64,000 nucleotides of DNA from Phenylobacterium sp. Root1290 (GTDB taxonomy: Bacteria; Pseudomonadota; Alphaproteobacteria; Caulobacterales; Caulobacteraceae): NCBI RefSeq assembly GCF_001425305.1, contig NZ_LMEE01000002.1, forward strand, positions 878,191 through 942,190, in the 5' to 3' direction. Below are positions 28,023-37,389 of the stretch, piece after piece. Below the pieces are notes generated by a model, which worked only from the letters and a program-made list of their open reading frames with translations, did not search any database and was not told where the DNA came from. A program made the position numbers and the translations under genes. Each line of letters begins with the position of its first letter. The first letter of the stretch is position 1.

Positions 28023-28760
28023 CTAGTACTTCACGCCAGTGAGATAGAGGCCGTCCGCCGGCGCGACAGGGCCGCAGGCGGTTCGGTCGCGGGCCTCCAG
28101 CGCGGCGGCCACCTGCCCATGCGCCCAGCGGCCGACGCCGACCTCGGCCAGGGTTCCGGTCATCGAGCGAACCTGGCGATGCAGGAAGGACCGCGAGGCG
28201 AACTCCAGCAGCACGTACTCGCCCTCGCGCCACGCCCGCGCCACGTCCAGCGTCTTCATCGGCGACTTCGCCTGGCACTGCATGTGGCGGAAGGTGGTGA
28301 AGTCGTGGTGGCCGATCAGTTGCGCCGCCGCCGCGTTCATCGCCTCGGCGTCAAGCGGCTTCTTGACGTGCCAGACCCGGCCGCGGTCGAGGGCCGGCGG
28401 GCTCTTGCGGTTGAGAATTCGGTAGATGTAGCGCCGCTCGGTCGCCGAGAACCGCGCGTGCCAGTCGCCCTCCGCCACCGTCACGTCGATCACCGCGACC
28501 GGTTCGGGGACGAGATAGGCGTTCATCGCGTCGCGCACGACCTCGGGCCGCCATTCTTTCGCGAGGTCGATGTGGATCACCTGGCCGGTGGCGTGGACGC
28601 CGGTGTCGGTGCGTCCGGCGGCCTGGAGGCGCAGGGTCTCGCCGCTGAACGACTTCACCGCGCGCTCGATCGCGCCCTGCACCGAGGGCAGGTTGTCCTG
28701 GGCCTGGAAGCCTTTATAGGGCCGGCCGTCGTACTCGATGGTGAGCTTGTAGCGCGGCAT
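28023..28760 (-). CDS. truA: tRNA pseudouridine(38-40) synthase
   Basis: 245 residues. Isomerises uridines 38-40 in the anticodon arm. Catalytic Asp is in AAGRTDTGVHATGQV. IEYDGRPYKGFQAQ opens the protein and FLHRQVRSMTGTLAEVG is the C-terminal signature. Complete length. Its ATG shares its first base with the fmt stop (28760), so fmt and truA are translationally coupled on the minus strand. In many alphaproteobacteria def, fmt and truA are contiguous; here def is separated by two opposite-strand genes. Confidence 0.96.
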   Translation of the reverse strand: MPRYKLTIEYDGRPYKGFQAQDNLPSVQGAIERAVKSFSGETLRLQAAGRTDTGVHATGQVIHIDLAKEWRPEVVRDAMNAYLVPEPVAVIDVTVAEGDWHARFSATERRYIYRILNRKSPPALDRGRVWHVKKPLDAEAMNAAAAQLIGHHDFTTFRHMQCQAKSPMKTLDVARAWREGEYVLLEFASRSFLHRQVRSMTGTLAEVGVGRWAHGQVAAALEARDRTACGPVAPADGLYLTGVKY

Positions 28761-29686
28761 CAGCCGAGCCGGGTTCCAGCGGCGACCGGCGCGCCGCGCA
28801 GGAAGGTCTCCGCGTCCTGCGGACCCTTGCCCTCGCGCTGAATGCGCAACAGCCTGACCGCACCCTCGCCGCAGGCGACCAGCAGGGCGTCGTCGAGCAC
28901 CTGGCCGGGCGCGCCCGCGCCATCTTCCAGACGCGAAAGCAGCGCCTTCACCCGCACGGGGCCCTTGTCGGTCGGCAGCTCGAACCAGGCGCCTGGGAAC
29001 GGCGACAGGCCGCGGATCTTGCGGTCGACCTCTGCGGCCGGCTTGTCCCAGCGGATGCGGGCTTCCTTGGGGCGGATCTTCTTGGCGTAGGTTTCGCCCT
29101 CCGCGGCCTGGGGCGTAGCCTTCGCCTCGCCGCGCTCGACGGCGGCCATGGTCCGGGCCAGGAGCGCGGCGCCGACGACCGCGAGCCGGTCGTGCAGGGT
29201 CGAGGCCGTCTCCAGCGCATCGATCCGCACGGTCTCGGAGGCGAGCACCGGCCCTTCATCCAGACCCTCGGTCATCTGCATGACCTCCACGCCGGTGACC
29301 AGGTCGCCGGCCATGATCGCCCGCTGGATGGGCGCGGCGCCGCGCCAGCGCGGGAGCAGCGAGGCGTGCAGGTTGAAGCAGCCGAGCCGCGGCGCATCGA
29401 GCACCGCCGCCGGCAGGATCTGGCCGAACGCCACCACCACGCCGGCGTCGAGATTCAAGGCGGCGAAGGCCTCGATCTCCGCCGGATCGCGCATGGAGGC
29501 GGGCGTGCGCACCGGAATGCCCTGCTCTTCAGCATAGGCGTGGACCGGCGACGGCTTGAGGGTCTGGCCGCGGCCTCGCGGAGCCGGCGGCTGGGAATAG
29601 ACGCACGCGACCTCGTGCCCCGCCTCGACCAGGGCGGCGAGGGCGGCGACGGCGAAGTCGGGCGTTCCGAGAAAAGCGATGCGCAT
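28760..29686 (-). CDS. fmt: Methionyl-tRNA formyltransferase
   Basis: 308 residues. Formylates initiator Met-tRNA using 10-formyl-THF. [16 protein letters not shown] is the N-terminal nucleotide-type fold. [21 protein letters not shown] carries the folate-site His and the HxSLLPxWRGAAP signature, and the C-terminal tRNA-binding domain contains the [20 protein letters not shown] stretch. Complete. Coupled to truA. Peptide deformylase (def), which removes the formyl group, is on the same strand 0.9 kb upstream but separated by two plus-strand genes. Confidence 0.96.
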   Translation of the reverse strand: MRIAFLGTPDFAVAALAALVEAGHEVACVYSQPPAPRGRGQTLKPSPVHAYAEEQGIPVRTPASMRDPAEIEAFAALNLDAGVVVAFGQILPAAVLDAPRLGCFNLHASLLPRWRGAAPIQRAIMAGDLVTGVEVMQMTEGLDEGPVLASETVRIDALETASTLHDRLAVVGAALLARTMAAVERGEAKATPQAAEGETYAKKIRPKEARIRWDKPAAEVDRKIRGLSPFPGAWFELPTDKGPVRVKALLSRLEDGAGAPGQVLDDALLVACGEGAVRLLRIQREGKGPQDAETFLRGAPVAAGTRLG

Positions 29687-29776
29687 CAGAGGTGCATGTA
29701 ACGATGGCGGAGGATTTTAGGAACCTCATGCAAGCTTGGCCGTTCTGTGATGCACTCGGGTAGGGAGAACCACACC

Positions 29777-30118
29777 ATGCGCAATCTGATGATCGTCACC
29801 CTGGTCGCCTCGGGCCTGGCCCTGTCGGCCTGTTCGCAAGCGACGCAGGATCAGGCCAAGGCCACGGCCGATCAGGCCGCCGCCGACGCCAAGGCCGCGA
29901 CCGACCAGGCGGCTGCGGACGCCAAGGCCGCCGCCGACAAGGCCGCCGCCGAGGCTCAGGCCGCTGCGGGCGCCGTTGCGGCCGACACCAAGGCCGCGGC
30001 TGCAGACGCCAGCGTCGCCGCCAAGGACGCCGCGGCTGACGCCAAGGCCGCCGCCACCGGCGCCGCCAAGGACGCCAAGGCCGCGGTCCACGACGCCACG
30101 GCGCCGGAAAAGCACTAG
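29777..30118 (+). CDS. Alanine/lysine-rich lipoprotein built of 11-residue repeats
   Basis: 113 residues. The signal MRNLMIVTLVASGLALSAC ends in a lipobox, so the mature protein would be lipid-anchored in the envelope. The rest is almost only Ala, Asp, Lys, Gln and Thr in hendecads: TADQAAADAKA, ATDQAAADAKA, AADKAAAEAQA, AAGAVAADTKA and looser copies after. Such 11-mers form right-handed or amphipathic helices, as in LEA group 3 proteins and Lpp-like fibrous lipoproteins. The start at 29777 follows AGGGAGAA; an upstream in-frame ATG was rejected because it breaks the signal peptide. Stress or envelope-spacer roles are possible but unproven. A hairpin terminator follows. Confidence 0.8.
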   Translation: MRNLMIVTLVASGLALSACSQATQDQAKATADQAAADAKAATDQAAADAKAAADKAAAEAQAAAGAVAADTKAAAADASVAAKDAAADAKAAATGAAKDAKAAVHDATAPEKH

Positions 30119-30128
30119 GTCAGGCTCC

Positions 30129-30155
30129 GCACCTGCCCGCGGGTCGGGCAGGTGC
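30129..30155 (+). terminator. Hairpin terminator after the repeat lipoprotein
   Basis: Perfect 11-base stem GCACCTGCCCG with loop CGGGT, beginning 10 bases after the stop and followed by GTTCCCTCTT. The T tract is poor, so termination may be partial. The next gene starts 22 bases further on. Confidence 0.6.
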
Positions 30156-30177
30156 GTTCCCTCTTGGGCCGAAGGCG

Positions 30178-30600
30178 ATGGGCGAAACAGTCGATATCGA
30201 GACTCTGTTGGACGCCCGCCCAGAGCCGGCGCGATCGGCGCTTCGGCGCCTGCACCATCTGATCCTTGAGACAGCGACCGCAACGCCGGGTGTCGGCAAG
30301 ATCGAACAGGGCGTCCGCTGGGGCCAGCCCAGCTATCTGACGTCTACCGGCAGCACGATCCGGATCGACGCCCTGAAGGGCGCGCGCAACCGCTATGCGC
30401 TCTATGTCCACTGCCAGACCGACCTGCTGGCCAGCTTCCGCGACATCTACGGCGACGCCCTGACCTATGAAGGTAAGCGGGCGCTCGTGTTCGATGCGGC
30501 CGAGCCGATCGACGAAGAAGTTGTGGCGCGCTGCATCGCGTTGGCGCTGACGTATCGCTCTCGGAAGCGCGCTCGGGTGGGGGCGAACGCCCGCGCCTAG
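30178..30600 (+). CDS. DUF1801 domain-containing protein
   Basis: 140 residues. [24 protein letters not shown] is the family's 'E.I.WGQPSY' core (seen as [11 protein letters not shown]), with [20 protein letters not shown] and [19 protein letters not shown] following. DUF1801 proteins are small cytoplasmic proteins of unknown biochemical role, structurally related to the frataxin-like YdhG/YyhF group. Start ATG at 30178. The final TAG shares the CTAG at 30597-30600 with the def stop. It appears to be one of two genes placed between def and fmt. Confidence 0.82.
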   Translation: MGETVDIETLLDARPEPARSALRRLHHLILETATATPGVGKIEQGVRWGQPSYLTSTGSTIRIDALKGARNRYALYVHCQTDLLASFRDIYGDALTYEGKRALVFDAAEPIDEEVVARCIALALTYRSRKRARVGANARA

Positions 30601-31106
30601 GCCGCGCGGGCCTGCTTCTTGACCTTGGCGACGGCGCGGTCGCGCTTCAGGCGCGACAGGTGGTCGATGAACAGCACGCCTTCGAGATGGTCCATCTCGT
30701 GCTGGATGCAGACCGCGAACAGGCCGTCGGCGTCCTCGATCACTTCTTCGCCCTGATAGTTCAGGTACTTCAGCTTCACGCGGGCCGGACGCTCGACCTC
30801 GTCGTAGATGTCCGGGATCGACAGGCAGCCTTCCTCGTAGGGCGCGGTGTCCTCGGAGCTCCAGACGATTTCAGGATTGACGAAGTAGCGCGGCGCCTTC
30901 TCGTCGTCGGGGCCGGAGATGTCCATGACGATCACGCGCTTGGGTACGCCGATCTGGATCGCGGCCAAGCCGATGCCCGGAGCGTCGTACATCGTCTCCA
31001 GCATGTCATCCATCAGCGCGCGCAGCTCATCGTCGACTTTGTCGACGGGCTGCGAGACCTGCTTGAGGACCGGATTCGGAACGACGAGGATTTCGCGGAT
31101 AGCCAT
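30597..31106 (-). CDS. def: Peptide deformylase
   Basis: 169 residues. Removes the N-formyl group from nascent proteins, with an Fe2+ (or Zn2+) centre. The three signatures are complete: [19 protein letters not shown] (Cys ligand) and QHEMDHLEG (two His ligands, Glu general base). The C-terminal tail is short and basic ([19 protein letters not shown]). Start ATG at 31106, 15 bases after the rmuC stop, so rmuC and def probably share a transcript. Separated from fmt by two plus-strand genes. Confidence 0.96.
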   Translation of the reverse strand: MAIREILVVPNPVLKQVSQPVDKVDDELRALMDDMLETMYDAPGIGLAAIQIGVPKRVIVMDISGPDDEKAPRYFVNPEIVWSSEDTAPYEEGCLSIPDIYDEVERPARVKLKYLNYQGEEVIEDADGLFAVCIQHEMDHLEGVLFIDHLSRLKRDRAVAKVKKQARAA

Positions 31107-31121
31107 AAAAACGCAGGTAGG

Positions 31122-32393
31122 TCAGCGTCCCTTCGCCGTCAAGGCGGTGAGGCGCCCCGTCTCGGGCGCATCAGGGTCGGCGGCGAGCTTGGCCAGCGGC
31201 CGGATTCCGGTCTCCACCGGCGCCAGTTCGGGCAGTTCCTTGCCCTCGTGGTCGACCTTCAGGTCCTCAAAGCGCCGAGCCTGGGTCAGGACCTGCGTCT
31301 CAAGCGACCCGACGAACTGATTGTAGCGGGAGACCGCCGCCTCCAGCGCCTTGCCGACCGAGCCGGCGTGCGCGCCCATCACCGAGATCCGCTTATAGAG
31401 CTCGCGGCCCAGCTTTGAGATCTCCTGGGCGTTGGCGGCCTGCTCCTCGACCCGCCAGCCGTAGACGACCGCCTTGCAGAGCGCGAAGAGCGTCGTCGGA
31501 GTGACAACGAGGACGCGGCGATCCATCGCCTCGCTCATCAGCTCCGGCGCGCGCTCCAACGCCGCGGCCAGGAAGCTGTCGCCCGGAATGAACATGGCGA
31601 CGAAGTCTGGCGAGCCCTGGTTGAACTGATCCCAGTACGCCTTGGCCGAGAGCCCCTGCATGTGGGCGCGCACGCTCTGGGCGTGGCGCACATAGGCGGC
31701 CTCGCGGCTGGCGTCGTCGGTCGCCTCCTGCGCCTCGAGAAACGCGTTCAGCGAGCACTTGGCGTCGATCACGAACACCGCCCCGCCCGGCAGACGCACG
31801 GTCACATCAGGCCGGCGCCGGCCCTCGTCGGTGTCGGTCGAGGTCTGTTCGTCGAAGTCGTAGCGGTTGTGCAGGCCGGCGGCCTCCAGCACGTTGCGCA
31901 GGGTCTGCTCGCCCCAGCGGCCCTGAACGCCGGCCCCGCGACGCAGCGCCGCAGACAGCTTGCGCGCCTCGGCCTGAGTGGCGCTGGACGCCAGCATCAG
32001 CTGGTTGATCTGCTCCTTTAGGCCGCCGGTCTCTTCCGCCCGGGTCTTTTCGACCGCGACGACCTGCTCCTGGAACTTGGCCAGAGTCTCGGCGACCGGC
32101 TTGAGCTGCGCCTCGAGGCGCGCCTGGGCCAGCTGCTCTCTATTATGGAAGGTCTCGTCGGCGCGCTTCATCACCTGCTCGGCGATGGCCGCGGCGGCCT
32201 GGGCCTGGAGGAAGCCGGCGTTCTTGGCCTCCTGCTCCTCCATCACGCGCAGCCGGGTGGCGGCCTCCTGCAGCAAGGCGGCGCGCGCCTCGGCCCGGTT
32301 GGCGCGCCCGCGCTCCATGAGCGCCCAGGCGAGAGCGGGAATGGCCGCCAGCAGGGCGGCGAGGACGGCGAGCAGGATGGAGTCCAGGTTCAT
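31122..32393 (-). CDS. rmuC: DNA recombination protein RmuC
   Basis: 423 residues. An N-terminal hydrophobic anchor (ILLAVLAALLAAIPALAWAL) is followed by a long coiled coil (about 25-145) and the conserved RmuC domain (VQGRWGEQTLRNVLEAAGL, VTVRLPGGAVFVIDAKCSLNAFLEA, FVAMFIPGDSFLAAALE), a predicted restriction-endonuclease-like fold. In E. coli it limits inversions at inverted repeats, but the biochemistry is unsettled. First gene of the rmuC-def unit. The short region upstream of it contains an unrelated terminator belonging to a separate minus-strand RNA. Confidence 0.93.
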   Translation of the reverse strand: MNLDSILLAVLAALLAAIPALAWALMERGRANRAEARAALLQEAATRLRVMEEQEAKNAGFLQAQAAAAIAEQVMKRADETFHNREQLAQARLEAQLKPVAETLAKFQEQVVAVEKTRAEETGGLKEQINQLMLASSATQAEARKLSAALRRGAGVQGRWGEQTLRNVLEAAGLHNRYDFDEQTSTDTDEGRRRPDVTVRLPGGAVFVIDAKCSLNAFLEAQEATDDASREAAYVRHAQSVRAHMQGLSAKAYWDQFNQGSPDFVAMFIPGDSFLAAALERAPELMSEAMDRRVLVVTPTTLFALCKAVVYGWRVEEQAANAQEISKLGRELYKRISVMGAHAGSVGKALEAAVSRYNQFVGSLETQVLTQARRFEDLKVDHEGKELPELAPVETGIRPLAKLAADPDAPETGRLTALTAKGR

Positions 32394-32452
32394 GCTCCGT
32401 TCCTATACGGAGTCGGACCCAGGCGATAGTTTCGCAGCCCCAGGGCTCAGGC
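32394..32452. other. Short spacer between the small-RNA terminator and rmuC
   Basis: 59 bases carrying the rmuC promoter or leader. No other element seen. Confidence 0.4.
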
Positions 32453-32453
32453 C

Positions 32454-32481
32454 AAAAAAAAGCCGGACCCGAAGGCCCGGC
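32454..32481 (-). terminator. Intrinsic terminator of a minus-strand small RNA
   Basis: On the minus strand the sequence is GCCGGGCC-TTCG-GGTCCGGC followed by eight T. The stem is continuous there, using one G-U wobble, while on the plus strand the same pair would be an A-C mismatch. The T8 lies on the minus-strand 3' side. It therefore terminates a minus-strand transcript, yet the next minus-strand gene (rmuC) starts beyond it. Confidence 0.9.
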
Positions 32482-32537
32482 AGTTCATTAGGGAGGAAAC
32501 GCCCAGGAAGGGCAGAAGCGGCAGCGCCGCCTCACAG
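32454..32537 (-). ncRNA. Candidate small RNA (about 85 nt) with an anti-Shine-Dalgarno CCUCCC stretch
   Basis: A promoter (-35 TTGTTG at 32572-32567, 17-base spacer, -10 TATATA at 32549-32544) and the T8 terminator enclose about 85 bases on the minus strand without a usable reading frame. Reading 5' to 3': stem-loop GCGGC-GCT-GCCGC, stem-loop GCCC-TTCCT-GGGC with a pyrimidine loop, unpaired GTTTCCTCCCTAATGAACT, then the terminator hairpin with a UUCG loop. CCUCCC is complementary to a Shine-Dalgarno sequence, a feature of several alphaproteobacterial trans-acting small RNAs. It lies between rmuC and the divergent typA. I do not recognise a named family; the prediction rests on promoter, structure and terminator. 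Start site is estimated to within a few bases. Confidence 0.75.
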
Positions 32538-32543
32538 TTCGAA

Positions 32544-32572
32544 TATATACGGTGCGACGCACAAAACAACAA
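32544..32572 (-). promoter_or_regulatory. Sigma-70-type promoter driving the small RNA
   Basis: TTGTTG, 17 bases, TATATA on the minus strand: the best-matched vegetative promoter I see in the window, with transcription expected to start near 32537. Confidence 0.65.
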
Positions 32573-32790
32573 CCGAATTTGTGCCGAGCCCATCACATTT
32601 TCTGAAAACGGCGAAAAAATACGTTACAAATCAGTGAGATTTGAAAGCGCCTCAGGGCCATTCAGTTTGCTGCACCGCACAATGGCATGATATCAATGTT
32701 CGGCGCCGCGGCGAGAAGGCGCTGGCGCAAACGTCATTCGTCACCTAAAAGCGCGCGCTTCCCCAAATAGGCGCCCTCAAAGCCAAATCA
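32573..32790. other. Upstream region of typA
   Basis: About 220 AT-richer bases between the small-RNA promoter and the typA ATG. No open frame of note. A weak plus-strand candidate promoter is TTGCTG, 18 bases, TATCAA (about 32668-32697). The region must drive typA and may include its leader. No hairpin terminator was seen. Confidence 0.35.
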
Positions 32791-34625
<1,835 letters not shown>

Positions 34626-34626
<1 letters not shown>

Positions 34627-35933
34627 TGGGGTTCACGGAGGCGGCTCCCCAGCCGAGTGAAAGCAGGCAGGCGGCGCGCGAACGTGCTTTCCGCCTGCTC
34701 GCTGTCACCGTCTCCGCACTGTTCCTCGCCTTCGCCGCCCTCGGCGGCGCGTTCATCTGGTACGATCGCGCCGCGGGCTGGCTCAACCACGCCCATGAGG
34801 TGAGGACCGAGATCGAAGGCCTGCGGCTGTCGCTGACAGAGGCCGAGTCGGCCCAGCGGGCCTTCATCCTCACCGGCGATTCCCGCTTCACGCGCCAGAT
34901 CGAAGGCGCGCGCACCGAAGCCGGCGAGCGCATCGTCGCCCTGGATCGGCTGACCCGCGAAAATCCCTCCCAGCAAGAACGCCTGATCCGCCTGCGCGAG
35001 CTGATGGCCGAGCGCATGAGGATCATCGACGAGACGGTCGCCGCCCGGCGGACAGGTTCGCCGGGCGCGGCCATTCAGGTCATCCTGCGCGGCCAGGGCG
35101 TCGCGGCGATGGACAGCGTACGCGCCATCGCCGCCGAACTTGAGCAGGAGGAACAGCGCCTCCTGAACTTGCGGCAGCAGCAGGTCACCATCATACGGGC
35201 TGTGATCGTCGCCTCGCTGGTGATCTTCGCCGCACTGCTCGCCCTGCTGTTCTTCAAGGCCCTGCGCGACATCAGCCTGGACCGCGAGACCGAAGCGGAC
35301 ATCGCCCAGCGCCTACGCCAACTGCTGGCGGACCGAACCCTGCTGCTCGACGAGGTCAATCACCGCGTCAAGAACTCGCTGCAGCAGATCGCCAGCGTCG
35401 TGCGGCTGCAGTCGCGATCCGTCGAGCATGCCGACGCGCGCGACGCGCTGGACAGGACCCTCGACCGGATCATCGCGGTGGGCCGCGTCCACGAGCAGAT
35501 GTACAAGGCCGGCGACGCCATCGGGGCCTTCGACGCGGGGCGCTACACCGAGGCCCTTGCGCGCGATCTTGTCAGTTCGCTCGGACGCGAAGACGTCGAC
35601 CTCGAGACCGAAATCGAGCACGCCGTGCTCGACGTGAAGCAGGCGGTGCCCTTGGCGCTGATCCTGAATGAACTGATCACCAACGCCTTGAAATACGGCT
35701 GCCCCGCCGATAGGCCGTCCAGAATAAGGGTCGCGCTCGGAACGGAAGGCGAGCTTTACCGTTTGAGCGTAGCTGACGACGGCGATGGTCTGCCCAAGGA
35801 CTTTTCGCCGAAGGCGAGCAAGAGCCTCGGGATGCGGGCGATCGAAGCCTTGGCGAGGCAACTCGGCGGGCGCTTCGAGATTGAACAGCCGAAGGCCGGC
35901 GCGTCTTTCGCGGTAGTCTTCCCCAGGAGTTGA
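34626..35933 (+). CDS. Sensor histidine kinase, HisKA_2/HWE-like, with CHASE3-type sensor
   Basis: 435 residues. GTG at 34626 is preceded by AAGGAGG inside typA. TM1 about 23-45, periplasmic four-helix CHASE3-like sensor about 46-185 (ESAQRAFILTGDSRF is characteristic), TM2 about 190-211. The HisKA_2 phosphoacceptor is in LLLDEVNHRVKNSLQQIASV (His about 246), followed by an HATPase with N-box LILNELITNALKYG and G-box DDGDGLP. This kinase class is common in alphaproteobacteria, including general-stress-response circuits. It probably phosphorylates the adjacent single-domain regulator. The signal is unknown. Direct coupling to typA is unusual. Confidence 0.9.
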
Positions 35934-35941
35934 ACTGCGCA

Positions 35942-36292
35942 GTGCGTATAATGGTTGTTGAGGACGACGCGCTGATCGCGCTCGACATCGTCGGTCTCCT
36001 GGAAGACATGGGCCACGAAGTCGTCGCCGAGGCGGCCGACGCCACAGAAGCCTGGGCGCTGGCCGAAGGCGGCCGGCCGGACATCGCGCTGGTCGACATC
36101 CGTCTGGCGCGCGGCGCCGATGGCGGGGCCCTCGCCCGCAAGCTTTACGACCAGCTTGGCGTCCGCTCGCTGTTCGTATCGGGCTCCATCACCGACGATT
36201 TCCGCCGCTCCGTGGCAGCCATCAACCCGATCGGGTTCGTCGGCAAACCGCTCAGCCGCCGCACGCTCAACGACGCGCTCAGCGCGGCCTGA
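35942..36292 (+). CDS. Single-domain response regulator receiver protein
   Basis: 116 residues from GTG 35942 (VRIMVVEDDALIALDIVGLL). The acidic pair is in VVEDDA, the phosphoacceptor Asp52 in ALVDIRLA, Thr/Ser in LFVSGS and Lys in GFVGKPLS: all the receiver essentials. There is no output domain. A TTG at 35930 is in frame but directly abuts the AGGAG site, so GTG 35942 (or ATG 35951) is more likely. The kinase TGA is at 35931-35933. A CheY-like phosphorelay shuttle or sink is likely, paired with the upstream kinase. Confidence 0.87.
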   Translation: MRIMVVEDDALIALDIVGLLEDMGHEVVAEAADATEAWALAEGGRPDIALVDIRLARGADGGALARKLYDQLGVRSLFVSGSITDDFRRSVAAINPIGFVGKPLSRRTLNDALSAA

Positions 36293-36313
36293 GAAGACCT
36301 GGGGCCGCTTGGG

Positions 36314-37387
36314 CTACCTGGCGCGCGTATCGATGCTTACCACCGCCGACATGCCCGGCCGCAACCGCGCCGTGGCCGCCTGCCCCTCGTCCAGGACGAT
36401 CCGCACCGGCAGGCGCTGAACGACCTTGGTGAAATTGCCTGTGGCGTTATCGGGCTTGATCACCGCGAACTCCGATCCCGCCGCCGGCCCGATCCGCTCC
36501 ACCTTGCCGGTCAGCTTCGTGCCCGGCAGGGCGTCGACGCGGATGCGGACGGGCTCGCCGACCGCGACGTCCTTCATCTGGGTCTCCTTGAAGTTGGCCG
36601 TGATCCAGACGGCTTGCGGCACCAGGCCCATCAGCTGGGTCCCGGGCGCCACGTACTGGCCGACCTTGACGCCCACCTCCCCGACCTGGCCGTCGACCGG
36701 CGCAAGGATGCGCGTATTGGACAGATCGATCTGCGCCAGCCGTAGCGACGCTTCCGATTGAGCGACGGCCGCCTCCAGCGCCGCACGGTTCACGCCGACC
36801 GAGGCAAGGTCTTCCTCCGCCACCCGGCCCTGCGCCTGGGCCTGCCCCACCGAGGCCTGAGCCTGCTGCACCGCCAGCCGCAGCCGGTCGAGCTCCGCCG
36901 GCGCAAGCCAGCCCTTCTGAACCAGCGGCTCGGCGCGCTTGAAGTCGGCCTGCGCCTTGGCCAGGGCGGCCCTCGCACTGGCCGCCTCGGCGCCGACCAG
37001 GCTGACATTGGCCTGCCCACGGCGGCGCTGCTGTTCCCAGTTGGCGAGATTGGCCTTTTCGACCGCCAGGGCCGCGGTCGCCTGCTCCACCTTCTGACGA
37101 TAGTTGCGGTCGTCGATGACCACCAGGGTCTGGCCGGCCTCTACCGGCATGAAGTCCTTGACCAGAACCTCCGCGACATAGCCGTCGAGCTTCGGGCTGA
37201 TGACGGTGACATAGCCGCGGACATAGGCGTTGTCGGTGCTCTGCACGCCGGTGTCGAACGGCGGCAGGCGCCAGGCGAACAGCACCAGCAGCACGCCGCC
37301 GATCGCGGCCAACACGATGGGAATGGCGGCCCGTGACCAGGGACGCTTGGCGGGCGGTTCTGCGGTCGGGACGGCTGCGTCGCTCAA
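36314..37387 (-). CDS. HlyD/EmrA-type membrane fusion protein of an efflux pair
   Basis: 357 residues from TTG 37387 (MSDAAVPTAEPPAKRPWSR), two bases after the MFS stop. An N-terminal TM near 24-44 (AAIPIVLAAIGGVLLVLFAW) is followed by TDNAYVRGYVTVISPKLDGYV, the EmrA-type signature, then lipoyl halves, a long coiled coil (about 95-190) and the conserved LAPVDGQVGEVGVKVGQYV. It would connect the MFS pump to an outer-membrane channel to export hydrophobic or acidic drugs. An apparently longer frame upstream overlaps the MFS gene in another frame and is spurious. Converges on the response-regulator gene. Confidence 0.9.
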   Translation of the reverse strand: MSDAAVPTAEPPAKRPWSRAAIPIVLAAIGGVLLVLFAWRLPPFDTGVQSTDNAYVRGYVTVISPKLDGYVAEVLVKDFMPVEAGQTLVVIDDRNYRQKVEQATAALAVEKANLANWEQQRRRGQANVSLVGAEAASARAALAKAQADFKRAEPLVQKGWLAPAELDRLRLAVQQAQASVGQAQAQGRVAEEDLASVGVNRAALEAAVAQSEASLRLAQIDLSNTRILAPVDGQVGEVGVKVGQYVAPGTQLMGLVPQAVWITANFKETQMKDVAVGEPVRIRVDALPGTKLTGKVERIGPAAGSEFAVIKPDNATGNFTKVVQRLPVRIVLDEGQAATARLRPGMSAVVSIDTRAR

Positions 37388-37389
37388 GA

